A stretch of DNA of 38,787 nt, taken from assembly GCA_964560135.1 (NCBI GenBank), contig CAZLKN010000031.1:1-38787 (forward strand), read 5' to 3'. The position numbers and the translations under genes are program-made. Numbering within the stretch: the first letter of the stretch is position 1; the number at the start of each line of letters is the position of its first letter. The stretch comes from CAZLKN01 sp964560135. Lineage in GTDB: Bacteria; Actinomycetota; JAICYB01. The notes beneath the pieces were generated by a model. That model made no database searches and was not told the origin of the DNA. It saw nothing but the letters and a program-made list of their open reading frames with translations. Shown here in pieces: positions 7,448-15,275 of the stretch.

Positions 7448-7499
7448 GGCTAGCAGCCTGCCGACGCCGGCCACACCGACGCAACCCGGCGGGACGCGA

Positions 7500-7505
7500 T
7501 AGGCT
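7500..7505 (+). promoter_or_regulatory. -10 box of ffh
   Basis: TAGGCT, nine bases before the ffh ATG. It fits the actinobacterial -10 form TAnnnT and predicts a transcript starting within a few bases of the start codon. No clear -35. Confidence 0.4.
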
Positions 7506-7514
7506 CGGCGCGTC

Positions 7515-8879
7515 ATGTTCGACAACCTCTCAGACCGCCTGGAAGGCGTCTTCAAGAAGCTCGGCCGCAAGGGGCGGTTGGGCCGTGACGACGTCGAGGA
7601 GGGTCTGCGCGAGATCCGGCTGGCCCTGCTCGAGGCCGATGTCTCCCTGAAGGTGGTGCGCGGGTTCCTGGAGCGCGTCCGCGAACGCGCCGTCGGCGAG
7701 GAGATCCTCCGTTCGCTCACGCCGGGCCAGCAGCTCGTCAAGGTGGTGAACGAGGAGCTCGTCCGCCTGCTCGGCGGCGAGAACCGGCCGCTGCGGATCG
7801 CCGAGGAGCCCCCGACCGTCATCCTGCTGGTGGGCTTGCAGGGCTCGGGGAAGACCACCGCCGCCGCGAAGCTCGCCGCCCACCTCAAGCGGCAGGGGAT
7901 CAAGCCGCTGATGGCCGCCTGCGACCTGCAGCGCCCGGCCGCCGTCGAACAGCTCGCCCAGCTCGGCTCCCAGATCGAGGTGGACGTCGAACGCGGCGAG
8001 GCCGGCGGGGACCCCGTCAAGGTCGCCAAGCGCGCTCTGGGCCGGGCCCGGTCCGACGGCTACGGCGCACTGATCGTCGACTCCGCCGGACGCCTCCACG
8101 TCGACGAGGAGCTCATGGACCAGGCTCGCCGCATCCGCGACACCGTGGATCCGCACGAGACCCTGCTCGTCCTCGACGCGATGACCGGTCAGGACGCCGT
8201 GAACGTCGCCGAGGCCTTCACGCAGGCCCTCGAGCCCACGGGAGCGATCCTCACGAAGCTCGACGGCGACGCCCGCGGCGGGGCGGCGCTGTCGCTCGCG
8301 GAGGCCGCCGGCGTGCCGATCGTCTTCGCAGGTGTGGGGGAGCGCATCGACGACCTCGAGCCCTTCCATCCCGACCGGATGGCCTCCCGGATCCTCGGTA
8401 TGGGGGACATCCTCTCCCTGGTCGAGCGCGCCGAACGCGAGATCGACGAAGCGGACGCCGAGGAGATGGAGCGCAAGATCCGCGAAGCCTCCTTCGACCT
8501 CTCCGACTTCCTCGAACAGCTCCAGATGATCAAGAAGATGGGCCCCCTGCAGAACCTGCTCGGGATGATGCCGAACATCCCCGGAGTCGGGCGGCTCGCG
8601 GACCAGGAGATCGACGAGGGTCAGCTCGTCCGGGTCGAGGCCGTGATCCGGTCGATGACGCTGAAGGAGCGGGCCAAGCCCCAGCTCATCGACGCATCGC
8701 GCCGCAAGCGCATCGCGAACGGCTCCGGCACCTCGCCGCAGGACGTGAACAACGTGCTCAAGCAGTTCGACCAGATGCGCAAGATGATGAGCCAGATGGT
8801 CGGCGGGTCGCTGCCGGGCAAGGGACGCAAGAAGTCCCGGAAGGCCCGCAAGGCCATGCCGAAGATGAAGGGATTCTAG
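7515..8879 (+). CDS. ffh: Signal recognition particle GTPase Ffh (454 aa)
   Basis: Protein component of the SRP, which binds signal peptides on translating ribosomes and delivers them to FtsY at the membrane. N domain at residues 1-100; G domain with GLQGSGKTTAAAKLA (G1), DLQRPAAVEQL, DSAGRL (G3), LTKLDGDARGGAAL (G4 and the insertion box); then the methionine-rich M domain from about 320 (LEQLQMIKKMGP, RMMSQMVGG region), ending in a basic tail KGRKKSRKARKAMPKMKGF. Length is normal. The start follows a near-leaderless promoter. The gene heads the conserved rpsP-rimM-trmD-rplS neighbourhood, as in other Actinobacteria. Confidence 0.97.
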   Translation: MFDNLSDRLEGVFKKLGRKGRLGRDDVEEGLREIRLALLEADVSLKVVRGFLERVRERAVGEEILRSLTPGQQLVKVVNEELVRLLGGENRPLRIAEEPPTVILLVGLQGSGKTTAAAKLAAHLKRQGIKPLMAACDLQRPAAVEQLAQLGSQIEVDVERGEAGGDPVKVAKRALGRARSDGYGALIVDSAGRLHVDEELMDQARRIRDTVDPHETLLVLDAMTGQDAVNVAEAFTQALEPTGAILTKLDGDARGGAALSLAEAAGVPIVFAGVGERIDDLEPFHPDRMASRILGMGDILSLVERAEREIDEADAEEMERKIREASFDLSDFLEQLQMIKKMGPLQNLLGMMPNIPGVGRLADQEIDEGQLVRVEAVIRSMTLKERAKPQLIDASRRKRIANGSGTSPQDVNNVLKQFDQMRKMMSQMVGGSLPGKGRKKSRKARKAMPKMKGF

Positions 8880-8887
8880 GAGCAGCG

Positions 8888-9142
8888 ATGACGGAGTCCG
8901 AGCGGCGCTGGAGCCACGCGGTCGAGATCTTCCGCGCGCACAACCGCATCGAGGCCTTCGCCGTGGCGGGGCTCCTGCGCTCGTACGGGATCCCGGCCGA
9001 CGTCGACACCAACTCCGCCAACTGCGTGTACCCGAACCTGGCCTTCGCGGAGGGCATGCCCGTACTCGTGGGCGCCGACGACGCTCCACAGGCGCTCCGC
9101 ATCCTCGAGGAGGAACACGAGGTCGAGGACGCCGGCGGGTAG
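8888..9142 (+). CDS. DUF2007 family putative signal-transducing protein (84 aa)
   Basis: The pattern IFRAHNRIEAFAVAGLLRSYGIPADV, then GMPVLVGADDAPQALRIL, matches the DUF2007 family, small ferredoxin-like proteins with a distant resemblance to PII-type regulators. Their function is not established. The ATG has AGGAG six bases upstream and lies 8 bp after the ffh stop, so it is probably cotranscribed with ffh. It separates ffh from rpsP, which has its own likely promoter. Acidic tail (EEEHEVEDAGG). Confidence 0.75.
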   Translation: MTESERRWSHAVEIFRAHNRIEAFAVAGLLRSYGIPADVDTNSANCVYPNLAFAEGMPVLVGADDAPQALRILEEEHEVEDAGG

Positions 9143-9183
9143 GTCCCCGCTCGTCACCACCCCCTCGGGGCACCGGGGGCTGG

Positions 9184-9189
9184 TATCCT
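9184..9189 (+). promoter_or_regulatory. -10 box of the rpsP operon
   Basis: TATCCT lies 45 bp before the rpsP ATG, leaving a leader of about 38 bases that carries GAGAGGA as the ribosome binding site. It would drive rpsP, the KH protein and rimM. Confidence 0.45.
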
Positions 9190-9233
9190 ATCCGCTGGTC
9201 ACAACCCCTCTTCCGTTATCGAGAGGAACCATC

Positions 9234-9512
9234 ATGGTCAAGATTCGTTTGATGAGGGTGGGCAAGCGCAAGCAGCCCATCTACCGCGTGGTGATCGCGG
9301 ACGCCCGCTCGCCTCGGGACGGCCGTTTCATCGAGATCATCGGGCAGTACAACCCGCGCACGGAGCCGAGCGAGATCAGCATCGAAGAGGAGAAGGCGCT
9401 CGCGTGGCTCCGCAAGGGCGCCCAGCCCACCGGCCAGGTCACGGCGCTGCTGAAGCGGACGGGGATCTGGACCAAGCACGTCGAAGAGAAGAAGGCCGGC
9501 AGCAAGGCATGA
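9234..9512 (+). CDS. rpsP: 30S ribosomal protein S16 (92 aa)
   Basis: Textbook S16: MVKIRLMRVGKRKQPIYRVV, ADARSPRDGRFIEIIGQYNP and the LKRTGIWT helix near the C-terminus. It binds 16S rRNA and supports assembly of the small subunit. GAGAGGA stands upstream of the ATG. The stop overlaps the start of the KH protein (ATGA). The lysine-rich tail is short, as in actinobacterial forms. Part of the conserved rpsP-KH-rimM-trmD-rplS cluster. Confidence 0.97.
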   Translation: MVKIRLMRVGKRKQPIYRVVIADARSPRDGRFIEIIGQYNPRTEPSEISIEEEKALAWLRKGAQPTGQVTALLKRTGIWTKHVEEKKAGSKA

Positions 9513-9739
9513 AGGATCTGCTCGAGTTCCTCGCCCGCTTCCTGGTCGACGACCCCTCCGAGATCAAGGTCGAGGCCCTGGAGGGGCAGCGGGCGATGAT
9601 CCTCCAGCTCTCCGTCGCGCAGGAGGACATGGGCAAGATCATCGGACGCAACGGGCGCGTGGCCAAGTCGCTGCGCACCCTCATCCAGGCCGCTGCCACC
9701 CGTGACGGGAAGAGTGCGATCGTCGAGATCATCCAGTAG
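9509..9739 (+). CDS. khpA: KH-domain RNA-binding protein KhpA (76 aa)
   Basis: One KH domain with the GKIIGRNGRVAKSLRTLI loop at about residues 43-60, which grips single-stranded RNA. Starts with MKDLLEFLARFLVDDP, typical of KhpA, and ends IVEII. In Firmicutes KhpA pairs with KhpB/Jag to bind RNA and influence cell elongation; the actinobacterial role is less clear. The ATG overlaps the rpsP stop by 4 bp (ATGA), implying translational coupling. Confidence 0.92.
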   Translation: MKDLLEFLARFLVDDPSEIKVEALEGQRAMILQLSVAQEDMGKIIGRNGRVAKSLRTLIQAAATRDGKSAIVEIIQ

Positions 9740-9773
9740 CGAGGGTCCCCCCGGCCCCCGCTCCGGCGAACCC

Positions 9774-10286
9774 ATGCCCGACACGCCCACCAATCTCGTG
9801 GTCGGGGAGATCGGCCCCCCGGTGGGCCTCCGCGGTGAGATGCAGGTCCTGGTCCTGTCCGACGACCCGACCCGGTTCGCCCCCGGGGCCACGGTCCTGC
9901 TCGAGGACTCGGCTCGCCCCCTCACCGTCCGCCGGACCCGCGGACGGCGCGACCGTACCGTGGTGAGCTTCGAGGAGATCTCCGACCGCACGGAGGCCGA
10001 GGCGCTGCGGGGATCCAGGCTCGTGGTGCCCGTGTCCTCCGCCCGCGCCCTCGACGCCGACGAGTACTGGGACCACGAGCTGATCGGGGCGCTGGTGGTG
10101 ACGGCCGAAGGCACCGAGGTCGGCCGGGTGGCCGAGGTGCTGCATCCGGCCGCCAACGACGTCCTCGTGGTGCGCTCCGGAGACCGCGAGCACCTCGTCC
10201 CCCTCGTCGCCGCATTCGTCCGCGGTGTGGACCGCGCCGCACGCCGGATCGAGATCGAGCCCATCCCGGGCCTTCTCGACGAGTAG
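9774..10286 (+). CDS. rimM: Ribosome maturation factor RimM (170 aa)
   Basis: RimM helps mature the 30S head domain and binds S19. The N-terminal beta-barrel begins VVGEIGPPVGLRGEMQV and includes VSFEEISDRTEAEALRGSRL. The PRC-barrel half contains DEYWDHELIGALVV, GRVAEVLHPAANDVLVV and the closing VPLVAAFVRGVD. The ATG at 9774 gives the usual length; there is no strong ribosome binding site, so the exact start is moderately sure. It follows the KH gene by 34 bp. Confidence 0.93.
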   Translation: MPDTPTNLVVGEIGPPVGLRGEMQVLVLSDDPTRFAPGATVLLEDSARPLTVRRTRGRRDRTVVSFEEISDRTEAEALRGSRLVVPVSSARALDADEYWDHELIGALVVTAEGTEVGRVAEVLHPAANDVLVVRSGDREHLVPLVAAFVRGVDRAARRIEIEPIPGLLDE

Positions 10287-10292
10287 CCCGGA

Positions 10293-10298
10293 TAAAAT
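10293..10298 (+). promoter_or_regulatory. -10 box of the sortase gene, leaderless type
   Basis: TAAAAT followed by seven bases and the ATG at 10306. Transcription would start at the A of the start codon. Confidence 0.5.
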
Positions 10299-10305
10299 CG
10301 AGGCG

Positions 10306-10932
10306 ATGCGACTCCCGCTGACCCCCCTGCGCAGGACCGCCCCGATGCTGGTGGCGGGGTTCGTGGTCGTGGGTTCGGCGGTCCTGTTCCCGAGGGCCGA
10401 GCCGGTGGAGCGCATCGTCACCGACGCCTCCGCCCCCAGCCCGGCCCCCACACCGGCCCCGACGCCCGCCCCGACCCCCGAGCCCACCCCGACACCGGTG
10501 CCGGTCTTCCGGCCCGAGACGGTGGCCATCCCGGCGCTCGGCGTGGACGCGCCGATCGTGTCGGTGGGCACCGAGGCCGACGGCGCCATGGGGACGCCCG
10601 GCAACGAGCGGGACGTCGGCTGGTGGGACCAGGTGCATGCCGGGGGTGGCAACACCCTGCTCGCCGGCCACGTGAACTGGAAGGGCCGTCCGGGTTCCTT
10701 CGGCCGGCTCGGGGAACTGTCGGAGGGCGACGAGATCGTGGTGCGCGGTGAGGGGCGGGAGCTGACCTTCCACGTGGCGTGGGTGGAGCAGGTCTCCGCG
10801 GACACCCCCGCGGCCGAGATCCTCGGGGACCAGGGCGCCCCGGTGGTGACGCTGATCACCTGCGGCGGCGAGTTCGACCGCCGGATCCGCAGCCACCGCG
10901 ACCGGATCATCGTCCGCGGCGTCCTCGCCTGA
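10306..10932 (+). CDS. Class F-like sortase (208 aa)
   Basis: A membrane-anchored transpeptidase. An N-terminal hydrophobic segment (residues about 11-29) is followed by a Pro/Thr-rich stalk of about 20 residues (PAPTPAPTPEPT pattern), then the sortase barrel. Catalytic residues are visible: His in LLAGHVNW, Cys in VTLITCGGEF and Arg in HRDRIIV. TLITCGG and the small single-TM architecture point to class F, common in Actinobacteria. Substrates with a sorting signal are not encoded nearby, so its targets are unknown. It sits between rimM and trmD, whose neighbours are otherwise all ribosome-related, and has its own leaderless-type promoter. Confidence 0.85.
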   Translation: MRLPLTPLRRTAPMLVAGFVVVGSAVLFPRAEPVERIVTDASAPSPAPTPAPTPAPTPEPTPTPVPVFRPETVAIPALGVDAPIVSVGTEADGAMGTPGNERDVGWWDQVHAGGGNTLLAGHVNWKGRPGSFGRLGELSEGDEIVVRGEGRELTFHVAWVEQVSADTPAAEILGDQGAPVVTLITCGGEFDRRIRSHRDRIIVRGVLA

Positions 10933-10959
10933 GGGCCGCCGCAGGGCATGATGTCCGGG

Positions 10960-11640
10960 ATGCGGATCGACCTCGTCACGATCTTCCCGGAGGCGGTGCG
11001 GCCCTTCCTGTCGGCGGCGCTGCTCGGCCGGGCCGCGGAGCGCGGGCTGCTCGAGATCCGTGTCCGAGATCTGCGGGACCACACCCACGATCGGCACCGG
11101 CAGGTCGACGACGAGCCCTACGGCGGGGGCCCGGGCATGGTGATGAAACCCCAGCCGTTCTTCGAGGCGGTGGAGGCCATCGAAGCCGAGGCGGGCGAGC
11201 GTCCCCACGTGATCCTGCTCTCCCCGCAGGGCCGTCTCCTCACGCAAACCCGGGCCCGCGAGCTCGCCGCGCGTCGCCATCTCGTGTTGCTGTGCGGACG
11301 CTACGAGGGCATCGACGAGCGGGTGGCGTCCCACCTCGCCGACGAGGAGCTGTCGATCGGGGACTACGTCCTCGCCGGTGGCGAGGCCGCAGCGCTGGTG
11401 GTCGTGGACGCGCTAGCCCGGCTCGTCCCCGGCGTGGTCGGCGACCCCGACTCGGTGGCCCAGGACTCCTTCCAGGAGGGGCTCCTCGACCATCCCCACT
11501 ACACGCGGCCCGCGTCCTACCGGGGCATGGACGTGCCCGAGGTCCTGCTGTCGGGTCATCACGGCGAGATCCAACGGTGGCGGCGTGAGGAAGCCGCGCG
11601 TCGCACGCGGGAGCGGCGGCCGGACCTTTTCGAGGACTAG
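10960..11640 (+). CDS. trmD: tRNA (guanine-N1-)-methyltransferase TrmD (226 aa)
   Basis: SPOUT methyltransferase that makes m1G37 in tRNAs reading CNN codons and prevents +1 frameshifting. Visible: MRIDLVTIFP start, DDEPYGGGPGMVMKP, LLCGRYEGIDERV and the trefoil-knot segment ELSIGDYVLAGGE, then SGHHGEIQRWRREEA at the C-terminus. ATG codons at 10948 and 10951 are also in frame; I chose 10960 because homologues begin there. The exact start is uncertain. It lies 27 bp after the sortase. Confidence 0.95.
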   Translation: MRIDLVTIFPEAVRPFLSAALLGRAAERGLLEIRVRDLRDHTHDRHRQVDDEPYGGGPGMVMKPQPFFEAVEAIEAEAGERPHVILLSPQGRLLTQTRARELAARRHLVLLCGRYEGIDERVASHLADEELSIGDYVLAGGEAAALVVVDALARLVPGVVGDPDSVAQDSFQEGLLDHPHYTRPASYRGMDVPEVLLSGHHGEIQRWRREEAARRTRERRPDLFED

Positions 11641-11730
11641 CGTCTCCGGGTGCTAGGATGAAATCCTCTCCCCCGAGGGCTCTCCCGAGCCGCGTCCGCG
11701 CACGGCAACGACTGAACGGAGGAGGCATCC

Positions 11731-12576
11731 ATGGCCGAATACGCCAAGCCCGACGTCCTCGTTTCGACGGACTGGGTGGTTGAGCATGCCAACGACGACG
11801 GCGTCGCCGTCGTCGAGGTGGACGAGGACACCGAAGCCTACGCACGGGGGCACATCCCCGGGGCGACCGCCTGGAACTGGCGGACCGACCTGCAGGATCC
11901 CGTCCGGCGGGATTTCATCTCCAAAGATGGCATGGAGCAGCTGCTGGGCCGGTCGGGGATCTCCAACGACACCACGGTCGTCCTCTACGGCGGGAACAAC
12001 AACTGGTTCGCCGCCTACGCCTACTGGTACCTGCGCTACTACGGTCATGACAATGCCAAGCTGATGGACGGTGGCCGCAAGAAGTGGGAGCTGGAGGGCC
12101 GCGAGCTCACCACCGAGGTGCCGCAGCGTCCCCAGGTCAGCTACACGGCCGGCAGCCCCAACCACGAGATCCGCGCCTTCCGCGACGACGTCGAGAAGGC
12201 GATCGGCAAGCTGAACCTGGTGGATGTCCGCTCGCCGCAGGAGTTCGCCGGCGAGCTGATCGCCCCGCCGCATCTGCCCAACGAGGGCTCCCAGCGCCCC
12301 GGTCACATCCCTTCGGCCCGCAACATCCCGTGGTCGAAGACGGTGCGGGAGGACGACGGGACGTTCCTGCCGGCCGACGATCTGCAGAAGCTGTACGAGT
12401 CCGAGGGCGTGAACCTCGAGACCGACACCATCGCCTACTGCCGGATCGGTGAGCGCTCCGCCCACACCTGGTTCGTGCTCCACGAGCTGCTGGGCATCTC
12501 GAACGTCCGAAACTACGACGGCTCGTGGACCGAGTGGGGTTCCCTGGTCGGCGTCCCGATCGAAAAGGACGTCTGA
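11731..12576 (+). CDS. Thiosulfate sulfurtransferase, CysA2-like (281 aa)
   Basis: Two rhodanese domains; the second carries the active-site loop AYCRIGERSAHTW with the persulfide-forming Cys. NWRTDLQDPVRRDF, LYGGNNNWFAAYAYWY and the final YDGSWTEWGSLVGVPIE closely match the sulfurtransferases called CysA2/CysA3 or SseA in mycobacteria. Likely transfers sulfane sulfur from thiosulfate or a related donor. The ATG has GGAGGAGG upstream. TAGGAT at about 11653 could be its -10 box, leaving a leader of roughly 70 bases. The gene separates trmD and rplS and is followed by a strong hairpin. Confidence 0.92.
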   Translation: MAEYAKPDVLVSTDWVVEHANDDGVAVVEVDEDTEAYARGHIPGATAWNWRTDLQDPVRRDFISKDGMEQLLGRSGISNDTTVVLYGGNNNWFAAYAYWYLRYYGHDNAKLMDGGRKKWELEGRELTTEVPQRPQVSYTAGSPNHEIRAFRDDVEKAIGKLNLVDVRSPQEFAGELIAPPHLPNEGSQRPGHIPSARNIPWSKTVREDDGTFLPADDLQKLYESEGVNLETDTIAYCRIGERSAHTWFVLHELLGISNVRNYDGSWTEWGSLVGVPIEKDV

Positions 12577-12590
12577 CCAGCACAAGCCTT

Positions 12591-12626
12591 CCGGGCCCGG
12601 GGTGGGGTGGAACCCCCCGGGCCCGG
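12591..12626 (+). terminator. Strong GC hairpin after the sulfurtransferase gene
   Basis: A perfect 12-bp stem: CCGGGCCCGGGG (12591-12602) and CCCCGGGCCCGG (12615-12626), with a 12-base loop. There is no T tract, as in many actinobacterial terminators. It lies 15 bp after the stop and just before the rplS promoter. Confidence 0.65.
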
Positions 12627-12634
12627 TGATGCGT

Positions 12635-12640
12635 TATATT
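12635..12640 (+). promoter_or_regulatory. -10 box of rplS
   Basis: TATATT, 38 bp before the rplS ATG, right after the hairpin. The downstream leader is about 30 bases. No convincing -35. Confidence 0.4.
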
Positions 12641-12678
12641 CATGCGGTTGCATCCATCCGAGTCAGGACCCCGCCATC

Positions 12679-13032
12679 ATGCCCAAGATCGATATCTCTG
12701 AGGTCGTCGAGAAGCCCCAGCTCAAGGAGGACATCCCTGAGTTCGGTCCCGGCGACACCGTGAAGGTGCAGGTCCGCGTCGTGGAGGGGAACCGCGAGCG
12801 GCTCCAGGGCTTCCAGGGCGTGGTGATCCGCCGCCGCGGCGGCGGGACCCGCGAGACGTTCACCGTCCGCAAGATCTCCTTCAACGTGGGGGTCGAGCGG
12901 ACGTGGCCGCTGCACTCCCCGGCGATCGCCACCATCGAGCGGGTGTCGCGCGGGGATGTCCGCCGCGCCAAGCTCTACTACCTCCGGGGACGCGTCGGCC
13001 GTGCCGCGCGGATCAAGGAGAAGCGGGACTAG
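12679..13032 (+). CDS. rplS: 50S ribosomal protein L19 (117 aa)
   Basis: L19 sits at the subunit interface. The sequence shows PEFGPGDTVKVQVRVVEGNRERLQGFQGVVIRRRGGG, ETFTVRKISFNVGVERTWPLHSP and the conserved RRAKLYYLRGRVGRAARIKEK tail. The ATG at 12679 begins MPKIDISEVV; it has a weak ribosome binding site. Lies 3 bp before lepB, so the two are probably one transcript. Confidence 0.97.
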   Translation: MPKIDISEVVEKPQLKEDIPEFGPGDTVKVQVRVVEGNRERLQGFQGVVIRRRGGGTRETFTVRKISFNVGVERTWPLHSPAIATIERVSRGDVRRAKLYYLRGRVGRAARIKEKRD

Positions 13033-13035
13033 CCG

Positions 13036-13773
13036 ATGGCCCGAGAGGTCATGGTTCCCGTCGAAGAAGAGGGCCCCGGTAGCAAGTCGTCCGGGGTCTT
13101 GTCCTTCCTGAAGGAACTGCCGGTCCTCATCGTCCTCGCATTGGGGATCGCGCTGCTCATCAAAGCCTTCCTCGTCCAGGCGTTCTTCATCCCCTCGGGG
13201 TCGATGGAACCCACCCTGCAGGAACGCGACCGTGTGCTGGTGAACAAGCTCACCTACCGGTTCCGGGAGCCGTCCCGCGGCGAGCTGATCGTGTTCCGCG
13301 ACCCCTTCGGCGATCCCTGTGCGGAGCGCGAGGGCTACATCCTTCCCGAGGACTGCGAGAAGGGACCCGCCGGCCGGGCCTGGGAGTGGTTCTCGGAGCT
13401 GTTCGGCCTCCCGCACCCCGACGGCATCACCAAGGACTACATCAAGCGCATCGTCGCCCTGCCGGGTGAGACGATCGAGATGCGCGACGGAGAGGTCTGG
13501 GTGTGCTCGGAGCCGAACTGCGTCCCGCTCAACGAGGACGGCACCCCGCGGGACGGGGAGCACATCGACTTCCCGAGCGGCCCGGAGAAGGGGCCGCAGA
13601 AGGACAACTACACGATGCCGCCTTTCCGGCTGGGGGACGCCGACTACTTCGTGCTGGGTGACAACCGGAACAACTCCTCGGACAGCCGCGTGTTCCGGTC
13701 GATCTCGCGCGACTCGATCGTCGGGAAGGCGTTCGTGCTGCTGTGGCCCCCGACCCGGTTCTCGAGCCTCTGA
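13036..13773 (+). CDS. lepB: Signal peptidase I (245 aa)
   Basis: Cleaves Sec and Tat signal peptides on the outer face of the membrane. One N-terminal membrane segment (about residues 29-46), then FIPSGSMEPTLQERDRVLVNK with the catalytic Ser, IKRIVALPGETIEMRDGEVW with the Lys general base, and GDNRNNSSDSR. An insertion of about 30 residues between the two catalytic boxes carries two Cys (CAEREGYILPEDC) that could form a disulfide. A second insertion holds another Cys pair (VCSEPNCV). Neighbours rplS and rnhB are the usual actinobacterial ones. Confidence 0.95.
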   Translation: MAREVMVPVEEEGPGSKSSGVLSFLKELPVLIVLALGIALLIKAFLVQAFFIPSGSMEPTLQERDRVLVNKLTYRFREPSRGELIVFRDPFGDPCAEREGYILPEDCEKGPAGRAWEWFSELFGLPHPDGITKDYIKRIVALPGETIEMRDGEVWVCSEPNCVPLNEDGTPRDGEHIDFPSGPEKGPQKDNYTMPPFRLGDADYFVLGDNRNNSSDSRVFRSISRDSIVGKAFVLLWPPTRFSSL

Positions 13774-13805
13774 CGCCGGCCGGCCGGCCGGCGAAGGTCC
13801 GGCCC

Positions 13806-14423
13806 GTGGCCGGTCGCCTCGAACGAATCCTCGCCGACCAGGGCTACCGCCTGGTCGCCGGCGTGGACGAGGTGGGGCGGGGCGCCCTCGCGGGACCGCT
13901 GGTGGCCGCCGCCGTCCTCCTCGACGTGGCGTGCCTGCCCGACGGGGTCTGCGACTCCAAGCAGCTCACCGCCGCGGAGCGCGAGGAGTGCGCACGTGCG
14001 GTGCTGGCCTGCGCCGTGGCCGTGTCCTACGTGGTGGTGGACCCCGCGGACATCGACGGGACGGGGCTGCACATCACGAACCTCGCCGCCCTCGAGCGGG
14101 CCGTCCGGGGGCTGCGTCCGCTGCCCGACTACGTGATCTCCGACCACTTCGCCGTCGAGGGGGCCGGGGTGCCGCAGGTCGGGCTTCCGGGGGCCGACGG
14201 GCTGTCGGCGGCGGTGGCCTCGGCATCGATCGTGGCCAAGGTCTCCCGGGACGCGCACATGGCCGAGCTGGACGGAGCCCACCCGGGCTACGGCTTCGCC
14301 CGCCACAAGGGCTACGGGACCGACGAGCACTGGGCGGCGATCCGGGCCCTCGGCCCGTCGCCGGTCCACCGGCGCTCCTTCCGGGGCGTGGGGGCCTGGC
14401 AGCGCTCCTTCGAGGATCTGTAG
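13806..14423 (+). CDS. rnhB: Ribonuclease HII (205 aa)
   Basis: Removes ribonucleotides from RNA:DNA hybrids, including single misincorporated ones. VAGVDEVGRGALAGPLVAAAV has the catalytic Asp and Glu; SKQLTAAERE, VSDHFAVEG-like segment (VISDHFAVEG) and SASIVAKVSRDAHM follow; GYGFARHKGYGTDEHWAAI closes the domain. I chose GTG 13806, which has AAGG upstream. An earlier GTG at 13743 would overlap lepB by 31 bp and give 226 residues; both are possible. Confidence 0.93.
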   Translation: MAGRLERILADQGYRLVAGVDEVGRGALAGPLVAAAVLLDVACLPDGVCDSKQLTAAEREECARAVLACAVAVSYVVVDPADIDGTGLHITNLAALERAVRGLRPLPDYVISDHFAVEGAGVPQVGLPGADGLSAAVASASIVAKVSRDAHMAELDGAHPGYGFARHKGYGTDEHWAAIRALGPSPVHRRSFRGVGAWQRSFEDL

Positions 14424-14494
14424 GGCGCCCGAAACGCCCCGATCGTCCCGTGAGGTGCCGAAACCGGTCCTGTGCCCCCGGCCATGTGCGGTGG

Positions 14495-14500
14495 TAGCCT
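14495..14500 (+). promoter_or_regulatory. -10 box of the DUF2469 gene
   Basis: TAGCCT, 36 bp before the ATG at 14536; the leader holds AAGGAG as the ribosome binding site. Confidence 0.35.
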
Positions 14501-14535
14501 GAGCCCGCAGCCGCCATCTCTGCAAGGAGCGAGCG

Positions 14536-14871
14536 ATGTCCGCCGAAGACCTCGAGAGATACGAGACCGAGATGGAGCTCCAGCTCTACAAGGAGTATCG
14601 GGACGTCCTGCCGATGTTCCAGTTCGTGGTGGAGACCGAGCGGCGCTTCTACCTCTGCAACAAGGTCGACCTGCAGGTGCAGGGCGAGGAGAACCAGGTG
14701 TACTTCGCCCTCGAGCTGCACGACGCCTGGGTCTGGGACATGTACCGTCCCGCCCGGTTCGTCTCCCACGTGCGGGTGCTCACCTTCAAGGACGTCAACG
14801 TCGAGGAGCTGACCAAGGACTCGACGTCCCTGGAGCAGCTCGCCCGCGAGTTCGGCCAGTCCGAGGGGTAG
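14536..14871 (+). CDS. DUF2469 family protein (111 aa)
   Basis: Homologue of the conserved actinobacterial protein known as Rv2901c in Mycobacterium tuberculosis. Begins MSAEDLERYETEMELQLYKEY, continues VVETERRFYLCNKVDLQV and has a WVWDMYRPARFV motif. It is found almost always between rnhB and yraN in Actinobacteria, as here, and is one of the best lineage markers in the window. Function unknown. AAGGAG lies 11 bp before the ATG. Confidence 0.92.
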   Translation: MSAEDLERYETEMELQLYKEYRDVLPMFQFVVETERRFYLCNKVDLQVQGEENQVYFALELHDAWVWDMYRPARFVSHVRVLTFKDVNVEELTKDSTSLEQLAREFGQSEG

Positions 14872-14900
14872 TCCCGGAAGCCGGTGTCACCGGTCGCCGC

Positions 14901-14906
14901 TAGGGT
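14901..14906 (+). promoter_or_regulatory. -10 box of yraN, leaderless type
   Basis: TAGGGT with six bases to the ATG at 14913. A 13-base palindrome CCGGTG-T-CACCGG at 14881-14893 lies in the spacer and could be a regulator site, but no binder is known. Confidence 0.45.
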
Positions 14907-14912
14907 GCGGGC

Positions 14913-15272
14913 ATGTCGCAGGCGCGCAGGCTGGTGGGGACCCTGGGTGAGCAGGTCGCCGCCCGGGCGCTGGAGGCAGACGGCTACCGGATCCTGCACC
15001 GCAACTACCGCCTGCGCGGCGGCGAGCTCGACCTCGTCTGCGAGCGCGCCGGCACGGTCGTGTTCTGCGAGGTCAAGACCCGTACCTCGGCGCTGTTCGG
15101 CCTGCCCGAGGAGGCGGTGACTGTGACCAAGCGCCGCCGGATCCGCCAGCTCGCCTCCGAGTACCTCCAGCGGGAGCAGCCCCGCGCGAACGCCGTGCGC
15201 TTCGACGTGATCTCGGTGGTGGTCACCGGGGGCCGGGTGGACGACGTCCGGCACATCGTCGACGCCTTCTGA
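14913..15272 (+). CDS. yraN: YraN/UPF0102 family nuclease-fold protein (119 aa)
   Basis: RARRLVGTLGEQVAARALEADGYRILHRNYR, then GELDLVCERAGTVVFCEVKTRTS, the signature of UPF0102. The D-x-n-E-V-K arrangement is that of the restriction endonuclease-like fold (PD-(D/E)XK), suggesting a Holliday-junction or DNA-repair role, but this is not proven. Ends with RFDVISVV. Length is typical. Follows DUF2469 by 41 bp and has its own leaderless-type promoter. Confidence 0.9.
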   Translation: MSQARRLVGTLGEQVAARALEADGYRILHRNYRLRGGELDLVCERAGTVVFCEVKTRTSALFGLPEEAVTVTKRRRIRQLASEYLQREQPRANAVRFDVISVVVTGGRVDDVRHIVDAF

Positions 15273-15275
15273 CGA

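Noticed and set aside
11653..11730. Possible riboswitch in the sulfurtransferase leader
   Set aside because: The 70-base leader shows no recognisable riboswitch core; only short C-rich repeats.
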